DNA of 47,442 nucleotides from Nitrospirota bacterium (GCA_009773185.1 WPIF01000032.1:1-47442), one strand, 5' to 3'. Numbered from the stretch's first letter, positions 37,401 through 43,880 are shown. Program-made: numbers and translations. The notes: generated from the sequence alone by a model not told the origin.

Positions 37401-39141
37401 GGCAGTGCAGGCCACATTTGCGATAGCAGGGCTTTCCATGAGCCCTGAGACTGCAACCGTTCGCATGGCAAGGAACAGGACAATAGATATACCCGTAAGC
37501 CTCTACAACTATGGAGGCGCATCATTAACAGGGCTGACACTTGAAACACAAGCAGGAACCGGCATAACTGCGGGAATAATCAATAATGGCGATACTGTTC
37601 TTTATCCGGGTGAGAACCAGAACATCACATTAAGAATAACCTCATCTTCGTCCAGCCCTGATAACAGTTGGGCCTCAATGAAGGCAACACTTGCCGAAGG
37701 CTTCCAGAAAACTCTTAATGCAAGCATCTCGATGGTCCAGCTTATTCCGGTTATCACGACAAACCCATCGTATATAGACACAGGCATGGTGAGAGGCAAC
37801 CAGAAGATAGCGACATTCAATATAAGCAATGTTGGAGAAGAAGTTTTGAGAAATGCGAGAATCGAAGGCCCGTCAACCTCATGGATGTCATTGACGGTGA
37901 ACAGGGCGATAGGCGATATGTCCCCCGGGACAAGCAAGACCATCGGAATTATGTTTAATCCTCCGTCAACCCTTGCACAGGGAGTCTATGACGACAGGGT
38001 TGTGATATATTCGGATAACCATATCGCATATACATATCATATTCAGGTGACGGTCACATCAAACGCAGTAGGAAACGTTATGTTCGATGTGCTTAACGAA
38101 CTTATGCAGGATGTCTCTAATGCGTCCATCACCTTACAGCACCAGACATTGACGGAGCTTATCTATAGCCTCAGGACCGCTGCCGATGGAACTGTGATGC
38201 TCTATGACATACCTGAGGGAAGATACTCCTTTAACATATCGGCAACTGGACATAAATCTTATTCAGGAACATTCGTTATATCTCCGGGCATAACAACAAC
38301 GGTGCCTGTGGCACTTGAGGTAACCCTTGTTCAGGTCGAGTGGTCTGTAACGCCTATAGTCATTCAAGACAGATATGAGATTGTCGTTACCCAGACATTC
38401 CAGACCAATGTGCCGACCCCTGTTCTTGTAATAGAGCCTGCAAGCATAACAGTCCCTGAACTTGCGCCGGGGCAAGTCTTCAACGGAGAATTTGCAGTTG
38501 CAAATTATGGCCTTATTGCTCTAAATGATGTGAATATCCAGTTCCCGACAAGCTTTGGAGAATATAATATAGAACTCCTTGCAACAGTTCCCAAGACCCT
38601 TAACGCAATGCAGAAAATAACAGTGCCTTACAGGATCACAAGGCGACTTACGACAGCGAGCTATCAGCCGTCAGCTATTGGCAGTCAGTATGCCTTTAAT
38701 TCCGAATCCTGCAATCCGCAAACCGCGCTTTTTGAAGAAGTAATGGGTTACGGCGGAACGCCATGCTACAACAGCTTTACCATAACTGCCTCGGGCAATG
38801 CCATAATCTGTCCTAACACAGCGCAGGCAAAAACAGTTACAAAGACAGCTGGTTATACCGTAATTATCCCGATTCCGGGCTCCAACTGTAGCATAAGCGG
38901 TGGTGGTGCACCTGTCGGCGGAGTAATAGGAGGTGGAGGTTCATATGGTGGTGGCACCGGCTCGCAGACTGGCGGAGGAGTAGTAGCGCCATCAAGCGGC
39001 ACACCAATAACACCAATAGCATCAGAGACCTGTATATCTCCAGGGTCATGCGGAGGACAATGTTGCGATGGTTCAACCGGCGGTGGAGGAGGCTCCGGAG
39101 GACCGGAAGGTTGTCCGGGCGGAATATGTACATTACAATGA
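25384..39141 (+). CDS. Giant LamG/Ig-like/FN3 surface protein (4585 residues)
   Basis: The TTG at 25384 opens the frame but gives no signal peptide and starts in the middle of a repeat (QGGANTLNVVARNSAGYNSD), so the true N-terminus is probably the preceding LamG gene. Four LamG modules lie near residues 33-235, 323-525, 607-812 and 1370-1570 (each starting like IAIWHMDNNWQDSSGNGN). Between and after them are many bacterial Ig-like units (SPTTSQTITLSGTKPANTSI; WQGTYTLQSGTNTLNITAMD) to about 2600. FN3-type units follow to about 3670, then CARDB-like and carboxypeptidase-regulatory-like domains to about 4315. The tail is rich in Gly and Cys (SCGGQCCDGSTGGGGGSGG). The repeats suggest glycan or protein adhesion at the cell surface. 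The stop overlaps the RHS gene region. Confidence 0.85.
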   Translation: MQGGANTLNVVARNSAGYNSDPVVVNVTYLTPPIAIWHMDNNWQDSSGNGNHGTAYNGATFSASAKVGTHAGSFDGANDYVDIGDKAILRPANITVEAWVRINGSGTGSYPSIVATNNGGGAGGYLLRYNPSNGKFEFYIYRSVSWKIATTDSSVSQGAWHHIVGRYDGSEVSIWLDGVKQAATSAATGIDYFIGTKTSIGAYAPPTYSNYINGLIDDMTIYNRALSADEIKAHYDAASVPSPTVNPVTSPTTSQTITLSGTKSADTSIVINGVEAVPADRLTTWQVTYTLKSYVNTLNVIAKNAGGCQSEPVVINVTYSNAPIAIWHMDNNWQDSSGNGNNGMAYNGATFTTNSKIGTNAGSFDGANDYVEGSNSGTNFPIGNSTRTIEAWIKVADTAGADRNIFHYGTADGTPGSNIHLMVSNGGSLSFGNGYGFGMVGTSVIVDDNNWHHVVGVYEGPGTNMIRVYVDGVLRNFGTPSTMPNTGTGSKWRMGVFMAGGSTIPGLIDELAVYNRALTAQEIQEHYQASIVAQPTVNSVPSSTTSKQANTSILVNGTEIVPLDSSTTWQGTYTLQSSANTLSVIARNSAGYNSDPVVVNVTYLTPPIAIWHMDNNWFDSSGNGNHGTAYNGATFSASAKIGSHAGSFDGSNDYVQIPGTSSFNLSSDFTISFWLKKDASENGNFRVLMGKVSCAGGDGWYIRKGTAAQGSHIVFEMGNSSQQYRAYGSSSSTPAGSWQYYVFTRQGANWKVYIDGSLQGSGSNFESPYVNSYDLYIGRLGTCTAYNWYGLVDEVAVYNRALSASEILEHYQLVYIAPPTVNPVTSPIATQTITLSGTKPTNTSIIVNGTQVYQLDALITWQGTYTLQSGTNTLNITDMDDKANLSQPVTITVIYDNTAPTISSSIPSNNASINTPITSVTINLTDAYSAIDLAATTNVASVKNSLGQDIPGAWTTSGNSTVIFAPSNFLSEGTYTVTIYPTDSFGNKTTAQITFTYDATTPPSPFINAVVTPTNIASQVLSGTKSSDTTSIVITTSPASTVGAISYPTGTTWSITVSSIKEGTNTITAYAKDSAGNQSAGVSTTMIYDSIAPSAPTANVTSPTKDAVVTLTGTKEANSSILINGTNKVSIDSLTTWQGTFTLQSGSNILNITSKDAAGNQSGTTTVTVILDDKPPVIESSVPVNNSDTAKVVENITINLTDTYSPVNLDASIAGATVKNSSGQTIAGAWATSGTKTIIFTPSNPFPEDTYTVIIYPADILGNSGTQQIVFINHDITKPVTTIALSGTKDSAGWYSTAVTVTLTANDGNDGAGIEKTEYSLDNITWNLYSAPFVVNKDGISNVKYRSTDKAGNIETAKSQELKINLTGIVGWWKMDNNWLDSSVVGNNGTANGVTFSTNAKIGTRAGIFDGVDDYVEISANQSLDISNTHGLSVEFWFNMPDVNTARNITVKNSEIAICAGGDYLIFRDNKGDGLTQPISNLSPNTWYHFVGQYDYSANKVRIYLNGLMVGEGMEGTWNPTADTRAMSIGSGSYPNGGCSSTYYKGLLDEVIIYNRALSADEIKAHYDAAQVQPPTVNPVTSPTGSQTITLSGTKPANTSIRANGAEIAPLDALTTWQGTYTLQSGSNTLNITAMDTGSYQSLPAVITVIYDNIPPVISGSTPANNASLNTPVTSVSINLTDTYSTIDLTSTINGAIVKNSYGQDIPGAWTASGSNSALFTPTNPFGEGTYTLTIYPTDEFGNRASAQISFSYDILAPPAPAINAVVSPTNISAQVVSGTKSSDTSAITFVTSPALTIGTVSYPTTTSWSVLVSGLKDGENIITAYAKDLAGNQSTGVSASIVYDFTAPAAPVINALTSPTKNTSVTLTGTKEANTYLYVNGTKTPVMFIDTAWGYTVSLNEGANTVTVYAKDGAGNQSTSASAGVTRDTTPPMISSATPSGNSFINQAGNVDILLADSYSSVDLTASITGATVKDPSGSIVSGSWSISGAHIIFTPQAVMAANGAYTVTIYPADSLGNTGTASFSFTMDTTPPQVQSLAMNPASPHKAETVTFVFTFNEDVLTNVVPTVTFGVTPPYNTYQMSGSWTNSKTWQGTYTFTNAIGDGTYTLNVSGAKDKAGNVMTASEAGSFVLDTGTPVKPVIDPITTPTKTAAITISGTKPANTGITINGTQKVSLDSLTTWSCAYTLTEGANNLSVRVMNAAGNESLPVIAAVVLDTVVPRISVSSPSNGSSMNLVTKIDILLIDDTTSVDLSNSLAGASVKLAGQSVAGAWSIENSHLIFTPSSQFAAGTYYVTIYPVDILGNKATINISFTVDLTPSLVQSLTMTPASPHKAEAVTFAVTFNEDMTTTQQPTVTFTRGTSYPTYTITGSWTNAKTWSGSYTFTSGTGDGTYTVSVSGAKDKAGNAMNPQDAGTFILDTILPSSPTISLVTTPTKTPNQIISGTKPADTAIVINNIERVSLSSSASWSYTYPLSEGSNNISVSTRDAAGNDSAPVTTAITLDTTPPAFNINTYKNPSPTLAQALTGTKEAGCIVKLNGVTIFDSADQNAAWSHTVSLTEGLTSHFVFTASDALGNTTTKAIDILYDASAPGQLGPGVLVADGSGKGTEITLSWAAYVETPDIAYYRIFMSTANFTDTTGMAPTGTTNKGIKTFKVTGLTQESTYYFAVVPIDISGNFTPFVNTAVGIPKDTAPPEDVSITSVTAGSDIVSGNFITLKWNPSVNSKGDLADQVVYFDDGKGYDSGTALGKIVTTYTKTGLNDAAKYKFKITVKDTLAHESNGVIAEGVTRLPNPETLSANPGNARITLSWSAVSSPYVKQYNIYRIISDVQQKDVKTMLLIKTVSSSTYTYTDTGLTNNTDYQYAVTTLNTFGAERTDVLSITARPRMDNTGPVIGSFNITQGQVITAPITISASATDAESTVGKIELYIDGVLVKTQTGSSISYFWNVVDTTDGNHTIKLIAYDQYGNVTEAERQVVVSLAPPSVPAITGHTIAGTTPKYLVNVTGTASLYTTVILRVNGVVVTQMPASSTGTFLFASVELKEGDNFLAVKASHRGGESQYSVDYKIVVDTGAPLSPVNLTSQVLTGGAVRLSWQNAAGEIPSGYNLYMRTSSFVSKTDAGVTKTNTTPILYLLNDYTPPSDSLRYYAVTSVDSAGNESGISNVVSASSDRVAPYVSSIKYRYTDPTGIETYPATIAGPGSVKAELTVNEALKELPFLSLEPTSGSPIIISLLPALDKEGQGVIGQGTQFEGTFSVTALIESGTTTYKFSGKDMTGNRGTAQGAGIIIDASGPVAAIQSPLTLLQIKPEPVTVNVTFNEPSVTVPVMELRSLSGLTAAITGLYTTDNGVHWTGTVDISALPEGNAEFKLIMAKDKLGNTGTTVSSGKAILIYRDSVPSPDTPAGLTTKTGKAGVITLTWNPIGNASSYNLYRRAEGETTPVKIKTGILGSPSQDTPPSDGIYYYSVTSVGLLNSESPRSAEVQGVSDRTGPPAPINLALMLDSTGVVATWNIQAGETPWAYALYRSNSPITTSSGLTPLIKVGITKAVDVSPSRTYRFYAVAAHDILGNEGPLSETKEINFPVSPVRDLVLEKIDDAAPRITWVAPYDGDTIGYHIYRNSQRITSYPVTVLSFTDGYYSRGNVTYGVSAVNNLGVEGPIKEVTLPELSIGIKQGTILRRGLLETIPIILSLPYTLNATPYTLSVDTIGIKVGTAPSSIMQGPFTLTANSTLQVEKVAATTADAPSFVSVLATASWSPTPGATVRITKTSSAEVTGSSTALEIYSDPLIRGTDGKIRLKVNNIGTALMEFLTSENSGVTTKVKVTLKDEDGNVLSTGYLDQRVGNAILNTGTYAVARLNPNENMITDPITINVPQSAPYKVIIEAKIENTFYHYGKSDQVVAPGMTQSIETTISETAYRAYASPEKTFYPYAQPVLITGQAINNTSNQPMPYVPVKLGISIKGFDRFFTVTTDATGNFAYTFTPGSNEAGLYTIWAVHPDIKDRAVQATFAIAGLSMSPETATVRMARNRTIDIPVSLYNYGGASLTGLTLETQAGTGITAGIINNGDTVLYPGENQNITLRITSSSSSPDNSWASMKATLAEGFQKTLNASISMVQLIPVITTNPSYIDTGMVRGNQKIATFNISNVGEEVLRNARIEGPSTSWMSLTVNRAIGDMSPGTSKTIGIMFNPPSTLAQGVYDDRVVIYSDNHIAYTYHIQVTVTSNAVGNVMFDVLNELMQDVSNASITLQHQTLTELIYSLRTAADGTVMLYDIPEGRYSFNISATGHKSYSGTFVISPGITTTVPVALEVTLVQVEWSVTPIVIQDRYEIVVTQTFQTNVPTPVLVIEPASITVPELAPGQVFNGEFAVANYGLIALNDVNIQFPTSFGEYNIELLATVPKTLNAMQKITVPYRITRRLTTASYQPSAIGSQYAFNSESCNPQTALFEEVMGYGGTPCYNSFTITASGNAIICPNTAQAKTVTKTAGYTVIIPIPGSNCSISGGGAPVGGVIGGGGSYGGGTGSQTGGGVVAPSSGTPITPIASETCISPGSCGGQCCDGSTGGGGGSGGPEGCPGGICTLQ
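26923..27021. repeat. 99-bp exact direct repeat, copy 2
   Basis: Identical to 25284-25382. Here the reading frame continues through the following 83 bases (27022-27104) that are absent after copy 1. Further downstream (27145 on) similarity to 25425 on resumes and stays high for about 200 bases. Confidence 0.9.
35088..35127. repeat. In-frame palindromic repeat CCCCGCCTT..AAGGAGGGG
   Basis: CCCCGCCTT (35091-35099) and AAGGAGGGG (35104-35112) form a hairpin with one mismatch, followed by CAAGGGGTGATTGG. The form is that of a common dispersed bacterial repeat (CCCCTCCTT..AAGGAGGGG..GGGGTGG). It is translated in frame inside the giant gene as PALDKEGQGVIGQ, interrupting an Ig-like unit. Confidence 0.65.
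36464..36498. repeat. In-frame heptanucleotide array (CACGCTA type)
   Basis: Five heptads, TTCCCTA, CACGCTA, AACGCTA, CACCCTA, CACGCTA, are translated within the giant gene as LPYTLNATPYTLSVD. Seven is not a multiple of three, so the frame is kept only because the array is 35 bases in its present context or its insert length happened to fit. The unit differs from the CAGCTAT family but has the same period. Confidence 0.7.
38658..38685. repeat. In-frame heptanucleotide array (CAGCTAT type)
   Basis: GAGCTAT, CAGCCGT, CAGCTAT, TGGCAGT lie in the giant gene near its C-terminus and are translated as ASYQPSAIGSQY. The unit matches the CAGCTAT/CAGCTTT heptads of the intergenic arrays near rplL, so the same repeat family occurs both between and inside genes. 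Confidence 0.6.
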
Positions 39142-39167
39142 GATTAAAAATTCGGAGGTTAAGAAAA

Positions 39168-42100
39168 TTGAATAACAAATCAATAATATTTTTACTTGCA
39201 ATACCAATCATACTTACAGTTCTTATCGGCACATCCTTAGCCTCCGCCTCTATTTCTATCCCCTACACCGAAACCAAAGAGCTTACGCCTGTAGTTACAA
39301 CCGGAAGCCAGGTCTACTATCCCTCAGGAACGTATTACTTCACAGAGACGGACTTAAGTATATCAGCAAGAAGCATTCCGATGGTGTGGGAGAGAACCTA
39401 TAGATCAAACAGAGTTCTTAAGAAGAACACCCAGTTGGCATTCGGAGAGCCTGCTGACGGCCCATTGGGATTTGGGTGGATGAGCCCTTGGTTCATAAGG
39501 ATAGAAGGAGACGCCTTTGTAAACGAACAGGGCAGATACTTTTACTTTGCAAAAGACTCAACCGGCAACTACCTTCCGAACATGGAAGCAGGATACGTCC
39601 TAAGAAAGACAGCAACAGGATACGAACTCATCGAGACAGGAGCAAACACATACACCTTCGACGCATCAGGCAAACTCACATCCATCAAAGACCCAAGAGG
39701 CAATACGGCAACCCTGACATACAATGCAGAAAACAAACTACAATCTATCAAAGACATAATGGGAAGGACAATCTTCACATTCACCCATAATACGGGAGGA
39801 AGGATATCCTCAGTTACCGATATAGCAGGAAGGACCATAAACTACGAATACGATGCAATCGGCAACTTGATTAAGGTCAGTTCAACTCTTAACTCTCAAC
39901 TTTTAACTCTCAACTCTTATACCTATAACGGCAACCACGGGATACTTACAAAGGCTAACGCCCTGCAAGAGACCTACACAATAGAATACTACCCTGCATG
40001 GGTGGATAAAGGCGTAGCAAAGAGGATAATAGACCCTGTGGGGACAGAACTGATAAAAGCAGGCCAACAGCCAACAGGTCATGAAACGACCTTCATATAC
40101 GACTTCACAAACAGAGTATTCTACTATACAGACTACAGGGGAATAACATACAAAAACATAATGAACGAAAAAGGCCAGATGCTTTCAATAGATGAAGTGC
40201 AAAACAACCAGGCAATCCCTGTAACAAAGACAGAATACCTTGAAAACAGGATAACAAAGACAACAGATGTCCTTGGCAACGTAACAACCATCCAAAAAGA
40301 CGAATGGGGCAATATAATCAAGAAAGTAGACCCTGAAGGAAACGAATGGAAATACACATACAGCCAGTCAAAACTTCTTTCAACAACTGACCCATTGGGA
40401 ACAATAATCGCATACGAATATGACACATACGGAAACAAGATAAAAGAAACCCTTGCCTCAGGCACAACAGATGAAAGCACAACCATCTATACCTACAACC
40501 AGTACAACGAACTCACAGCAACAACAAAAGGAAGTGCAACAACCTACTACACCTATAATGAAACAGGCAGTCTCACAGAAATGAAAGACCCGATGGGAAA
40601 CACGACAACAATGACCTATGATAGCGTCGGCAACCTACTTACAATAACCCGACCCCTTATCGGCACAACTACATACGAAAACTATGACTTTAAAGGCACC
40701 CCTCAAAAAACAACAGACCCCAATGGCAACATAACCCTGTACACATACGACATCCTCGGAAGAATAAAGACAATAACAAACCAGGCAGATGGCGCAGTCA
40801 CTCAATACTTCTACGTAACGACAAGTGGCTCATGCCCATCCTGCGGAAGTGGCGGTGGAACAGGAGAAATAGACTATATAATCTCACCTGAAGGAAACAA
40901 AATAGACTACGACTACGACAACACAGGAACTCTGATAAAGATAGCAGACAATGACGGGAATAGCATAAACTACACATACGATTCAAAAGGGAACAGAACA
41001 AGAGAAGACATAAAGGACCCTTCAGGCATAATCCATAAGACAGTCTCCTACGAATATGACCAGCTAAGAAGGCTCATAAAGATAATAAACCCCGACGGAA
41101 GCTATACTCTCAACAGCTACGATGCACGGGGTAACAGGGTAGCGGTCAAAAACCCCAATGGAAACACCACGGCATACATCTACGATACCCCTAACAGGCT
41201 GAGCAAGGTCATGCAGCCCGGAGGGGTCCAGACAGCCTATACATATGACAAAAGAGGAAACCTTACAAGCGTAACAGATGCAAATGGAAATAAAACAACC
41301 TATGAATTTGACAATCAAAGCAGATTGACAACGACAATATCTCCTGATACAGGCACAACCACATATACATATGATCTAAACGGAAATTTAAAAACAAAAA
41401 CAGATGCAAATGGCGTAATGATAACCTACGAATACGATGCTACCAACAGGCTGACAAAGATTGATTTTCCTGACACAACTCAGACTATTACATACACACA
41501 TGACATCTGTAAAAACGGAAAAGGAAGACTTTGTAAGATGACAGACCAATCAGGCATAACAACTTATGAATACGATACAAAAGGGCAGATTGTAAAAGAG
41601 ACAAAAATCATAGATAATATCACATATATAACAGAGTACGGCTATGATAAAAATGGAAATCTCAAGACAATGAAATATCCGAGTGGCAGGGTGATAACAT
41701 ACAACTATAGTAATGACAAAATTAAAAGCGTTCTTAACAATGCCACTGCAATCGCTGATAACAGTAGTTACAAGCCTTATGGTGGGATGACATCAATCAC
41801 ATATGGAAACGGGATAAACAGCAGCATTGCTTATGACAATCAGTATCGCATCGCAAGCATTCAAACTGGTGCAGTGCAAAATCTATCGTATGCGTTTGAT
41901 GCTAGAGGCAACATCACAGGAATTACAAACAATCTTGATGCAACGAAAAACAAGTCGTTCACCTACGATGTGCTTGACAGACTCACAGGAGCAACCGGCC
42001 CGTGGGGCGCACTCACCTACAGCTATGACGGGGTAGGGAACAGACAGAGAGAGATAAACAACTCAGAAGAGAGCAATTACGTTTACTCTGCTAATAAACT

Positions 42101-43151
42101 CAGCTCAACGTCAGGGGCTAAAACATACAGCTTCTCATATGACAGCAATGGAAACACCATAGCAGAAAACACAAGGCAGTATATCTACAGTCAAAACCAA
42201 CGCTTAATAAAGGTCACAGAAAACGGAATAACTAAGGGAGAATATGTTTATAATGGGAACGGGCAGAGGGTAAAGAAAAGAGCAAATAATCAGACAACAA
42301 TTTTTCATTACGATCTGCAAGGCATGATAATGGCCGAATCAACTACCGCAGGAGCTATAATAGCAGAATATATTTTTTGGGATGGAAGTCCTTTTGCCAA
42401 GACAGAAGGTAATAGCGTCTACTACTATCACAATGACCATTTAGGAACGCCGCAGACGATGACAGACAGCAGTGGTAATATTATATGGGGTGGAGAATTC
42501 TTGCCGTTTGGAGAACCATTCTCTATCGTTGGCACAATCACGAACAATCTCCGATTCCCTGGACAGTATTACGATGCAGAGATCGGGCTGAATTACAATT
42601 ACTTCAGGGATTATAATCCAGTGATTGGGCGGTATGTTGAAGCGGATCCGATAGGACTAAGAGGTGGCGTAAATATCTATAGATTTTCAAATAATAGTCC
42701 ATCAAATTATATCGACTTGAGAGGACTCTCTTGTGAACAAATTACGCCATGGGAAAAAACTTTAGTATACGAAGATCCTAATAATAAAGGGAGACTTTTA
42801 CATAAATATGATAGGAAAAAATGGAAAAAAATTATAGATTATAACGCTCTTCCTATACCAGATAAGAAGGGACGGGTCGCAAAAATTGCTTGCTGTTGTA
42901 ACTGGGAATTAATCGGATATGAGCGTTCGGCTGTATATGCCAAAGATGTTTTATATGAAGCTACTTTTAGGTGTTGCGATGATTTATGCTCACGAAAATG
43001 TACAGATCAGAAAAAATATAAAACTTTTTCAAGTACTTATAGGGTTGATGAAGGACCAGTAACGAGCTTTTTTAACTATGCAGTGATTCGTACGTGCGGC
43101 TCGTATCTGGGGGACGGCAGTTGCGGCTGCGATGACCCTAACTCTTGGTGA
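39168..43151 (+). CDS. Exported RHS/YD-repeat protein with Cys-rich C-terminal domain
   Basis: I start at TTG 39168, nine bases after GGAGG, giving signal peptide MNNKSIIFLLAIPIILTVLI (cut near ASA). ATG 39138, overlapping the previous stop as ATGA, is the alternative. Length 1327 residues. A DUF6531-like N-terminal segment (PSGTYYFTETDLSISARSIP) leads into many YD repeats (TYDSVGNLLTITRP, YEYDATNRLTKIDFPD). The RHS core ends with DHLGTPQTMTDSSGNIIWGG and DPIGLRGGVNIYRFSNNSPS. After about residue 1187 a 140-residue variable tip begins, with CCC, CC and several other Cys and no family I recognise. In RHS proteins the shell encloses a toxic tip; here that role is inferred. Base composition becomes more AT-rich in the tip, as usual for exchanged tips. 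Confidence 0.9.
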   Translation: MNNKSIIFLLAIPIILTVLIGTSLASASISIPYTETKELTPVVTTGSQVYYPSGTYYFTETDLSISARSIPMVWERTYRSNRVLKKNTQLAFGEPADGPLGFGWMSPWFIRIEGDAFVNEQGRYFYFAKDSTGNYLPNMEAGYVLRKTATGYELIETGANTYTFDASGKLTSIKDPRGNTATLTYNAENKLQSIKDIMGRTIFTFTHNTGGRISSVTDIAGRTINYEYDAIGNLIKVSSTLNSQLLTLNSYTYNGNHGILTKANALQETYTIEYYPAWVDKGVAKRIIDPVGTELIKAGQQPTGHETTFIYDFTNRVFYYTDYRGITYKNIMNEKGQMLSIDEVQNNQAIPVTKTEYLENRITKTTDVLGNVTTIQKDEWGNIIKKVDPEGNEWKYTYSQSKLLSTTDPLGTIIAYEYDTYGNKIKETLASGTTDESTTIYTYNQYNELTATTKGSATTYYTYNETGSLTEMKDPMGNTTTMTYDSVGNLLTITRPLIGTTTYENYDFKGTPQKTTDPNGNITLYTYDILGRIKTITNQADGAVTQYFYVTTSGSCPSCGSGGGTGEIDYIISPEGNKIDYDYDNTGTLIKIADNDGNSINYTYDSKGNRTREDIKDPSGIIHKTVSYEYDQLRRLIKIINPDGSYTLNSYDARGNRVAVKNPNGNTTAYIYDTPNRLSKVMQPGGVQTAYTYDKRGNLTSVTDANGNKTTYEFDNQSRLTTTISPDTGTTTYTYDLNGNLKTKTDANGVMITYEYDATNRLTKIDFPDTTQTITYTHDICKNGKGRLCKMTDQSGITTYEYDTKGQIVKETKIIDNITYITEYGYDKNGNLKTMKYPSGRVITYNYSNDKIKSVLNNATAIADNSSYKPYGGMTSITYGNGINSSIAYDNQYRIASIQTGAVQNLSYAFDARGNITGITNNLDATKNKSFTYDVLDRLTGATGPWGALTYSYDGVGNRQREINNSEESNYVYSANKLSSTSGAKTYSFSYDSNGNTIAENTRQYIYSQNQRLIKVTENGITKGEYVYNGNGQRVKKRANNQTTIFHYDLQGMIMAESTTAGAIIAEYIFWDGSPFAKTEGNSVYYYHNDHLGTPQTMTDSSGNIIWGGEFLPFGEPFSIVGTITNNLRFPGQYYDAEIGLNYNYFRDYNPVIGRYVEADPIGLRGGVNIYRFSNNSPSNYIDLRGLSCEQITPWEKTLVYEDPNNKGRLLHKYDRKKWKKIIDYNALPIPDKKGRVAKIACCCNWELIGYERSAVYAKDVLYEATFRCCDDLCSRKCTDQKKYKTFSSTYRVDEGPVTSFFNYAVIRTCGSYLGDGSCGCDDPNSW
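39882..39916. repeat. In-frame heptanucleotide array (TYAACTY type) in RHS gene
   Basis: Five heptads, TCAACTC, TTAACTC, TCAACTT, TTAACTC, TCAACTC, are translated as STLNSQLLTLNS, interrupting a YD repeat. It is the third heptad array inside coding sequence of this operon. Confidence 0.75.
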
Positions 43152-43186
43152 GTGATTAATTAAATATGTTGATTGAGGAGGCTGTA

Positions 43187-43744
43187 ATGTGCTTTAAAAT
43201 ATGCGCAAATAAATTGGTGAGGCTAAAGATAATAATTATCGTTTTGTTTTTGTTGGCGTGCAAAAATGAAAAAGAGATAAAGGTTATAGCATCTGGTGAA
43301 GACTCTAATCTTCCAATTTATTTCGGAGCTAAAAATGTAAAGTATTACACATTACAGGATAGTCTTAAGGGCGTTATGTATGAATTAAAATTACCATATC
43401 CAGGTGCCTCAGAGGTTGTGCTCGAATATTATGATGCTAAAATGAAACAGGCTGGTTTCGAACCCTACGTTGAAGAATATTATGCTAAGGGGAGCAGAAA
43501 ATGGCAAGAATTTATAGATGGAACAATTAAGGGTGAGCCTGAAGTAGCGCAATTGAAAGCGTCTTGGGCTGATAAGAGACATACAAGAAGATCTAATCTC
43601 AATTTGAAATATTATTGGTATATAGAAGATAAAAAAAGTCCCTATATTGTTCCATCTAATGATAATCTGCACGTTGATTTTCAGCTAATGCCTTTTTTTG
43701 AGTGGCCACCACCGAGTGATATAACTGTGCCAGATAAAAAATGA
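43187..43744 (+). CDS. Predicted lipoprotein; candidate immunity partner of the RHS tip
   Basis: A 185-residue product. ATG 43187 follows GAGGAGG at the right distance (ATG 43166 lacks one). The N-terminus has basic residues, the hydrophobic stretch KIIIIVLFLLAC and a lipobox L22-L23-A24-C25, so it should be lipidated at Cys25. Lys at +2 favours outer-membrane sorting in diderms. The mature part (e.g. VKYYTLQDSLKGVMYELKLP; YYDAKMKQAGFEPYVEEYY) is not a family I can name; a similar fold occurs in small lipoproteins with a two-layer sandwich, but this is a guess. It lies 35 bases after the RHS gene, the normal place of an immunity gene, and is AT-rich like the tip. A periplasmic or outer-membrane antidote to an exported toxin would make sense. 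Confidence 0.7.
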   Translation: MCFKICANKLVRLKIIIIVLFLLACKNEKEIKVIASGEDSNLPIYFGAKNVKYYTLQDSLKGVMYELKLPYPGASEVVLEYYDAKMKQAGFEPYVEEYYAKGSRKWQEFIDGTIKGEPEVAQLKASWADKRHTRRSNLNLKYYWYIEDKKSPYIVPSNDNLHVDFQLMPFFEWPPPSDITVPDKK

Positions 43745-43802
43745 AGATCGGCGTATTGGAAGGGGAATAGGGATAGGTCTTGCAATACAACACAATTAAT
43801 AG

Positions 43803-43821
43803 TGTCCTGTCCGACCGTCCG
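43803..43821. repeat. Solo copy of IS-end motif TGTCCTGTCCG-N3-GTCCGC
   Basis: TGTCCTGTCCGACCGTCCGC recurs as the left boundary of both IS copies (43964 and 45867), with three variable bases. Here the homology ends after the motif, so this may be a remnant of an earlier insertion. The rest of 43745-43963 shows no other gene except a doubtful short frame. Confidence 0.5.
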
Positions 43822-43880
43822 CCATTAAGAAAAAATGATAAACATAAAACCGATTAAAAAAAAGCCCTGAATATTAGCAC

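Noticed and set aside
40798..42036. Extra frames within the RHS gene
   Set aside because: The YD-repeat frame is continuous with a signal peptide and RHS core; the other frames are Arg/Leu-rich shadows.
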